From: Candidatus Eiseniibacteriota bacterium
GTDB lineage: Bacteria > Arandabacterota > Arandabacteria > JAGLYR01
Direction: 5' to 3'
DNA: 18,253 bases
Assembly: GCA_023132135.1 (NCBI GenBank)
Contig: JAGLYR010000027.1
Location: 1-18,253, forward strand
A model generated the notes under the pieces. The model searched no databases. It worked only from the letters and a program-made list of their open reading frames with translations, and had not been told where the DNA came from. The position numbers and the translations under genes are program-made. The first letter of the stretch is position 1. Each line of letters starts with the position of its first letter. Shown here in pieces: positions 15,087-18,253 of the stretch.

Positions 15087-16244
15087 ATGAGAGAGGTCGC
15101 AATCATTGGCGTCGGGATGACCAACTGGGGCGAGCTGTGGGAGAAAGCTCTGCGCGACATCTACGTGGAGTCCGCGCTGCTGGCCATCAACGACGCCGGC
15201 GTCGACCACATTGATTCCATGTACGTCGGAAGTATGACCAGCGGGATCTTTGTCGGGCAGGAGCATCTGGCTTCCCAGCTGGCCGACTACCTCGGCGTAC
15301 TACCCATTCCGGCGGCTCGGGTCGAGAGCGCCTGCGCGTCCGGCGCTCTGGCGGTGCGGATGGGTTTCATGGATGTTGCTTCCGGGCTGAACGACATCGT
15401 CCTTGTCTCCGGCGTGGAGAAGATGACGGACGTCACCGGTGGCGATGCCACCTACGCGCTGGGCACGGCAGCCGACCAGGAATACGAGTGCTTCAACGGG
15501 ATCACCTTCCCGGGTCTCTATGCCATGATGGCCCGGGCCTACATGGACCGTTACGGAATGACCCGGGAGCAGCTGGCCCATGTGTCGGTCAAGAACCACC
15601 AGAACGGGTCGCTCAACCCGCGAGCCCAGTTCCCCATGAAGGTCACGGTGGAACAGGTTATGGACTCCGTGATGATAGCCGATCCACTGAGGATTCTTGA
15701 CTGCTCCCCCATCACAGACGGAGCGGCCGCCGCCATCCTCTGTCCTCTGGAGATGGCGTCGAAATTGAGCGACAAGCCACCCGTCAAGATTGTGGGCACG
15801 GGGGCCGCGACCGATACCCTCGCCTACCACGGGAGCGAGGACCTGACGGTCCTGGCCGCCACCGTCAAGGCCGCCGAGATGGCCTACAAAATGGCAGGCG
15901 TGGGTCCGGAGGATATCGATCTGGCGGAAGTGCACGACTGCTTCACCATCGCGGAGGTCGTCGTAATCGAAGATTTGGGGCTGGTGGAAAAAGGCGAAGG
16001 GAAATCCGCCGCCGAATCGGGACTCACAGCTCTGGGCGGCAAGATTCCTGTCAACACGAGCGGCGGCCTGAAATCCAAAGGCCACCCGGTGGGCGCCACG
16101 GGTGTGGGTCAGATCGTCGAGCTCACCGAGCAGCTGCGTGGGGAGTCCGGCGACCGGCAGTGCGGCAGTCCGAAGCGTGCCTTGGCCCAGAACATGGGCG
16201 GTTCCGGCGGCTCAGCCGTCGTTCACATTGTGGAGGTGGTCTAA
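15087..16244 (+). CDS. Acetyl-CoA acetyltransferase (thiolase), archaeal/SCP2-like type
   Basis: A 385-aa thiolase. The ATG at 15087 is chosen because AGGAGG (15071-15076) precedes it and the protein then begins with the family sequence [15 protein letters not shown]. The catalytic Cys83 lies in [15 protein letters not shown]. The downstream motifs are [10 protein letters not shown] (second-site His) and [20 protein letters not shown] (general-base His of the GHPxGATG motif). The family interconverts two acetyl-CoA with acetoacetyl-CoA and, in the archaeal complex, passes acetoacetyl-CoA directly to HMG-CoA synthase through a shared CoA site. The reaction is near equilibrium and favours cleavage, which the coupled synthase would overcome. 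It is followed after one base by the DUF35 gene. Confidence 0.93.
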   Translation: MREVAIIGVGMTNWGELWEKALRDIYVESALLAINDAGVDHIDSMYVGSMTSGIFVGQEHLASQLADYLGVLPIPAARVESACASGALAVRMGFMDVASGLNDIVLVSGVEKMTDVTGGDATYALGTAADQEYECFNGITFPGLYAMMARAYMDRYGMTREQLAHVSVKNHQNGSLNPRAQFPMKVTVEQVMDSVMIADPLRILDCSPITDGAAAAILCPLEMASKLSDKPPVKIVGTGAATDTLAYHGSEDLTVLAATVKAAEMAYKMAGVGPEDIDLAEVHDCFTIAEVVVIEDLGLVEKGEGKSAAESGLTALGGKIPVNTSGGLKSKGHPVGATGVGQIVELTEQLRGESGDRQCGSPKRALAQNMGGSGGSAVVHIVEVV

Positions 16245-16245
16245 T

Positions 16246-16635
16246 ATGTCTTCGCCTAAATTCTGGAGGGAAATCCCGCAGCGGTACCGCATGGAGGCAG
16301 GCAAGTGCAGCAAGTGCGGGAAGGTCTTCTTCCCGCCCAGACTGGTATGCTCCAGTTGCAAGGGGCAGGACTTCGAGACGATCCGCCTTGCCGGCACGGG
16401 AAGGGTGGCTACATATACTGTGATCCGCGTGTCGGCGACCCAGTTCGCCGATGAAGTTCCCTTTGCCGTCGGGGTGATCGACATGGATGAGGGCGTTCGG
16501 CTCACATCCCAGATCGTGGACTGTGATCCCGAGTCGGTGAAAACCGGGATGCCGGTCAAGATCGAGTTCCGGAAAGTGCAAGAGGAGGGCAAGGCGGGTA
16601 TTCTGTGCTACGGGTACAAATGCGTGCCCGCGTGA
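16246..16635 (+). CDS. Zn-ribbon / OB-fold DUF35 protein of the thiolase/HMG-CoA synthase complex
   Basis: A 129-aa protein starting at 16246, one base after the thiolase stop, with GGAGG at 16232-16236 inside the thiolase gene. The N-terminus carries a zinc ribbon, CSKCGKVFFPPRLVCSSC (Cys pairs four and fourteen residues apart). It is followed by an OB-fold half with GTGRVATYTVIRVSATQF and the closing GMPVKIEFRKV. DUF35 proteins are non-catalytic subunits that hold thiolase-fold enzymes together; the archaeal one bridges acetoacetyl-CoA thiolase and HMG-CoA synthase, and BbsA plays a similar part with its thiolase in benzylsuccinate degradation. Position and spacing strongly support a role as scaffold for the two preceding enzymes. 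Confidence 0.92.
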   Translation: MSSPKFWREIPQRYRMEAGKCSKCGKVFFPPRLVCSSCKGQDFETIRLAGTGRVATYTVIRVSATQFADEVPFAVGVIDMDEGVRLTSQIVDCDPESVKTGMPVKIEFRKVQEEGKAGILCYGYKCVPA

Positions 16636-16656
16636 TCCAGGGACGGGAGTGAGCGC

Positions 16657-18253
16657 GTGTACCGAATCGAAAGCAAAATCGACACCGGCAGTTCAGAGTT
16701 CAAGGAAAACCGGGACGCGATGCAAGCCGTTGTCCAGGAGCTCAAGGAGCACTTGACGGAGGTGAAGAAGGGCGGTCCCCCGAAGTATGTCGAACGCCAC
16801 AAGAAGCGGGGAAAGCTCACGGTTCGGGAACGTCTGGACCGTCTGTTCGACCGCAACACTCCCTTCCTGGAACTGAGCCCTCTGGCCGCGTGGGATATGT
16901 ACGACAACCAGTCGCCCGGAGCAGGAGTGGTGACCGGAGTCGGTGTGGTTCACGGACGGCAGGTGCTCGTGGTGGCCAACGACGCCACTGTCAAGGGGGG
17001 CACCTACTTCCCCATGACCATCAGGAAACACATCCGCGCCCAGGAAGTCGCATTGCAGAACCGTCTGCCCTGCGTCTATCTGGTGGACTCCGGCGGGATT
17101 TTCCTTCCTGAACAGGCCGGAACTTTCCCGGACAAGGAACACTTCGGGCGCATCTTCTACAACCAGGCTCGCCTCTCCGCCGAGAACATCGCTCAAGTTT
17201 CCATCGTGATGGGCTCCTGCACGGCCGGGGGCGCCTACGTTCCGGCCATGAGTGACGAGACTGTGATCGTCCGCCGGCAGGGGACAATCTTCATCGGCGG
17301 CCCCCCGCTCGTAAAGGCAGCCACGGGTGAAGAGGTGACGGCTGAGGACCTGGGCGGCGCGGACGTCCACTGTCGCATCTCAGGCGTATCCGACCACTAT
17401 GCACTAAACGACGAACATGCTCTGGAGATCGCGCGGAACGTCATCGAGAACCTCGATCGTGCAAAACCATTCGAACTGGACTCTGCAGAACCCGAGGACC
17501 CGTACTACGATCCGGAGGAGATCTACGGCGTGGTACCCTGCGCCCTGCGCAGGCCATACGACATCCGGGAACTCATTGCCCGCCTCGTGGACGGTAGTCG
17601 TTTCCACGAGTTCAAGGAACTCTATGGTACTACCCTGGTCTGCGGGTTTGCCCGGATCATGGGATACCCGGTGGGAATTCTTGCAAACAACGGTGTCCTG
17701 TTTTCCGAATCCGCCCTCAAGGGCGCCCACTTCATAGAGCTGGCCACGATCCGGAAGATCCCCCTGCTTTTCCTTCAGAACATCACGGGGTTCATTGTCG
17801 GCAAGCAATACGAGCATGGCGGGATTGCGCGGGACGGGGCCAAGATGGTGCACGCTGTGGCCAACGCGGACGTTCCGAAGCTGACCGTGATCGTGGGCGG
17901 GTCCTACGGCGCCGGCAACTATGCCATGTGCGGTCGCGCCTACAACCCGAGGCTTGCATGGATGTGGCCCAACGCGCGGATTTCCGTGATGGGGGGCGAC
18001 CAGGCGGCGGATGTTCTTCTCCAGGTCAAGATGGACCAGATGGCCGCCAGGGGACAGAAGCCGATGTCGGAGAAAGAACAGGAGACGTTCCGCATTCCCA
18101 CGCTGGAGAAATATGAACGCGAGGGAAGCCCGTACTTCAGCACCGCGCGTTTGTGGGATGATGGCATCCTGGATCCCCTTGACACGCGGGAAGCCCTGGG
18201 GTTGGCCATCGCCATGTCGCTCAACGAGCCGATCCCGGATCAGAAGTACGGCG
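16657..18253 (+). CDS. Methylcrotonyl-CoA carboxylase, carboxyltransferase (beta) subunit (3' partial)
   Basis: The frame starts at GTG 16657 (GGAG at 16646-16649) and stays open to the window end, showing 532 residues. The family is about 535 aa, so only the last few residues are missing. The sequence is MCC-beta-like throughout: APGAG-type [47 protein letters not shown], the first oxyanion site [13 protein letters not shown] (about 186-198) and the second [17 protein letters not shown] (G418-A419-G420-N421). MCC carboxylates 3-methylcrotonyl-CoA to 3-methylglutaconyl-CoA in leucine/isovalerate breakdown, working with a biotin-carrying alpha subunit that should lie downstream. Geranyl-CoA carboxylase is a closely related alternative. 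Only 21 bp separate it from the DUF35 gene, so it is probably in the HMG-CoA synthase operon. Confidence 0.9.
   Translation, partial: MYRIESKIDTGSSEFKENRDAMQAVVQELKEHLTEVKKGGPPKYVERHKKRGKLTVRERLDRLFDRNTPFLELSPLAAWDMYDNQSPGAGVVTGVGVVHGRQVLVVANDATVKGGTYFPMTIRKHIRAQEVALQNRLPCVYLVDSGGIFLPEQAGTFPDKEHFGRIFYNQARLSAENIAQVSIVMGSCTAGGAYVPAMSDETVIVRRQGTIFIGGPPLVKAATGEEVTAEDLGGADVHCRISGVSDHYALNDEHALEIARNVIENLDRAKPFELDSAEPEDPYYDPEEIYGVVPCALRRPYDIRELIARLVDGSRFHEFKELYGTTLVCGFARIMGYPVGILANNGVLFSESALKGAHFIELATIRKIPLLFLQNITGFIVGKQYEHGGIARDGAKMVHAVANADVPKLTVIVGGSYGAGNYAMCGRAYNPRLAWMWPNARISVMGGDQAADVLLQVKMDQMAARGQKPMSEKEQETFRIPTLEKYEREGSPYFSTARLWDDGILDPLDTREALGLAIAMSLNEPIPDQKYG

Overview
The window looks like GC-rich genomic DNA from a Gram-negative bacterium, most likely an uncultivated FCB-group lineage of the Eisenbacteria / Krumholzibacteria / Latescibacteria type. 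The reasons are that four successive secreted proteins end in the FlgD-Ig-like (type IX-like) sorting domain with the NPNPFNP signature, a PorV-like outer-membrane barrel protein follows them, and a lipoprotein signal is present. The phylum is inferred from protein style only; there is no rRNA or other marker here.

Layout. (1) 1-7595, plus strand: four secreted-protein genes. They are a 5'-truncated jelly-roll-type protein, a PQQ/WD40-like propeller protein joined to it by an ATGA overlap, a seven-repeat propeller protein, and a 1039-aa subtilase with seven VCBS/FG-GAP repeats and an ASPIC/UnbV domain. (2) 7596-12216: a repeat-rich accessory stretch. It holds a PorV/PorQ-like gene, a truncated RDD membrane protein and a sulfatase-fold lipoprotein, with three copies of a roughly 182-bp palindromic-ended repeat, a 32-bp inverted repeat pair enclosing 2.1 kb, and scattered repeat debris. 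(3) 12217-13779: a MobB-like P-loop protein with a C-terminal cysteine domain (plus) and a LOG/TIGR00730 family protein (minus). (4) 14018-18253, plus strand: a tight operon of archaeal-type HMG-CoA synthase, acetyl-CoA acetyltransferase, DUF35 zinc-ribbon/OB protein and methylcrotonyl-CoA carboxylase beta subunit, which lacks only its last few residues at the window edge.

How the genes work together. Region 1 supplies exported, probably surface-attached or released proteins, and the PorV-like barrel belongs to the family that includes a T9SS shuttle component. Region 4 is a metabolic unit: the synthase, thiolase and DUF35 trio matches the archaeal complex that makes HMG-CoA from acetyl-CoA by channelling acetoacetyl-CoA. 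Its linkage to methylcrotonyl-CoA carboxylase places HMG-CoA at the junction of leucine/isovalerate catabolism (or its reversal) and the mevalonate route.

The least explained material is the palindromic-ended repeat family. Two of its three copies end exactly on an ATG that opens a downstream reading frame. A different low-complexity repeat supplies the last codons and the stop of the LOG gene.
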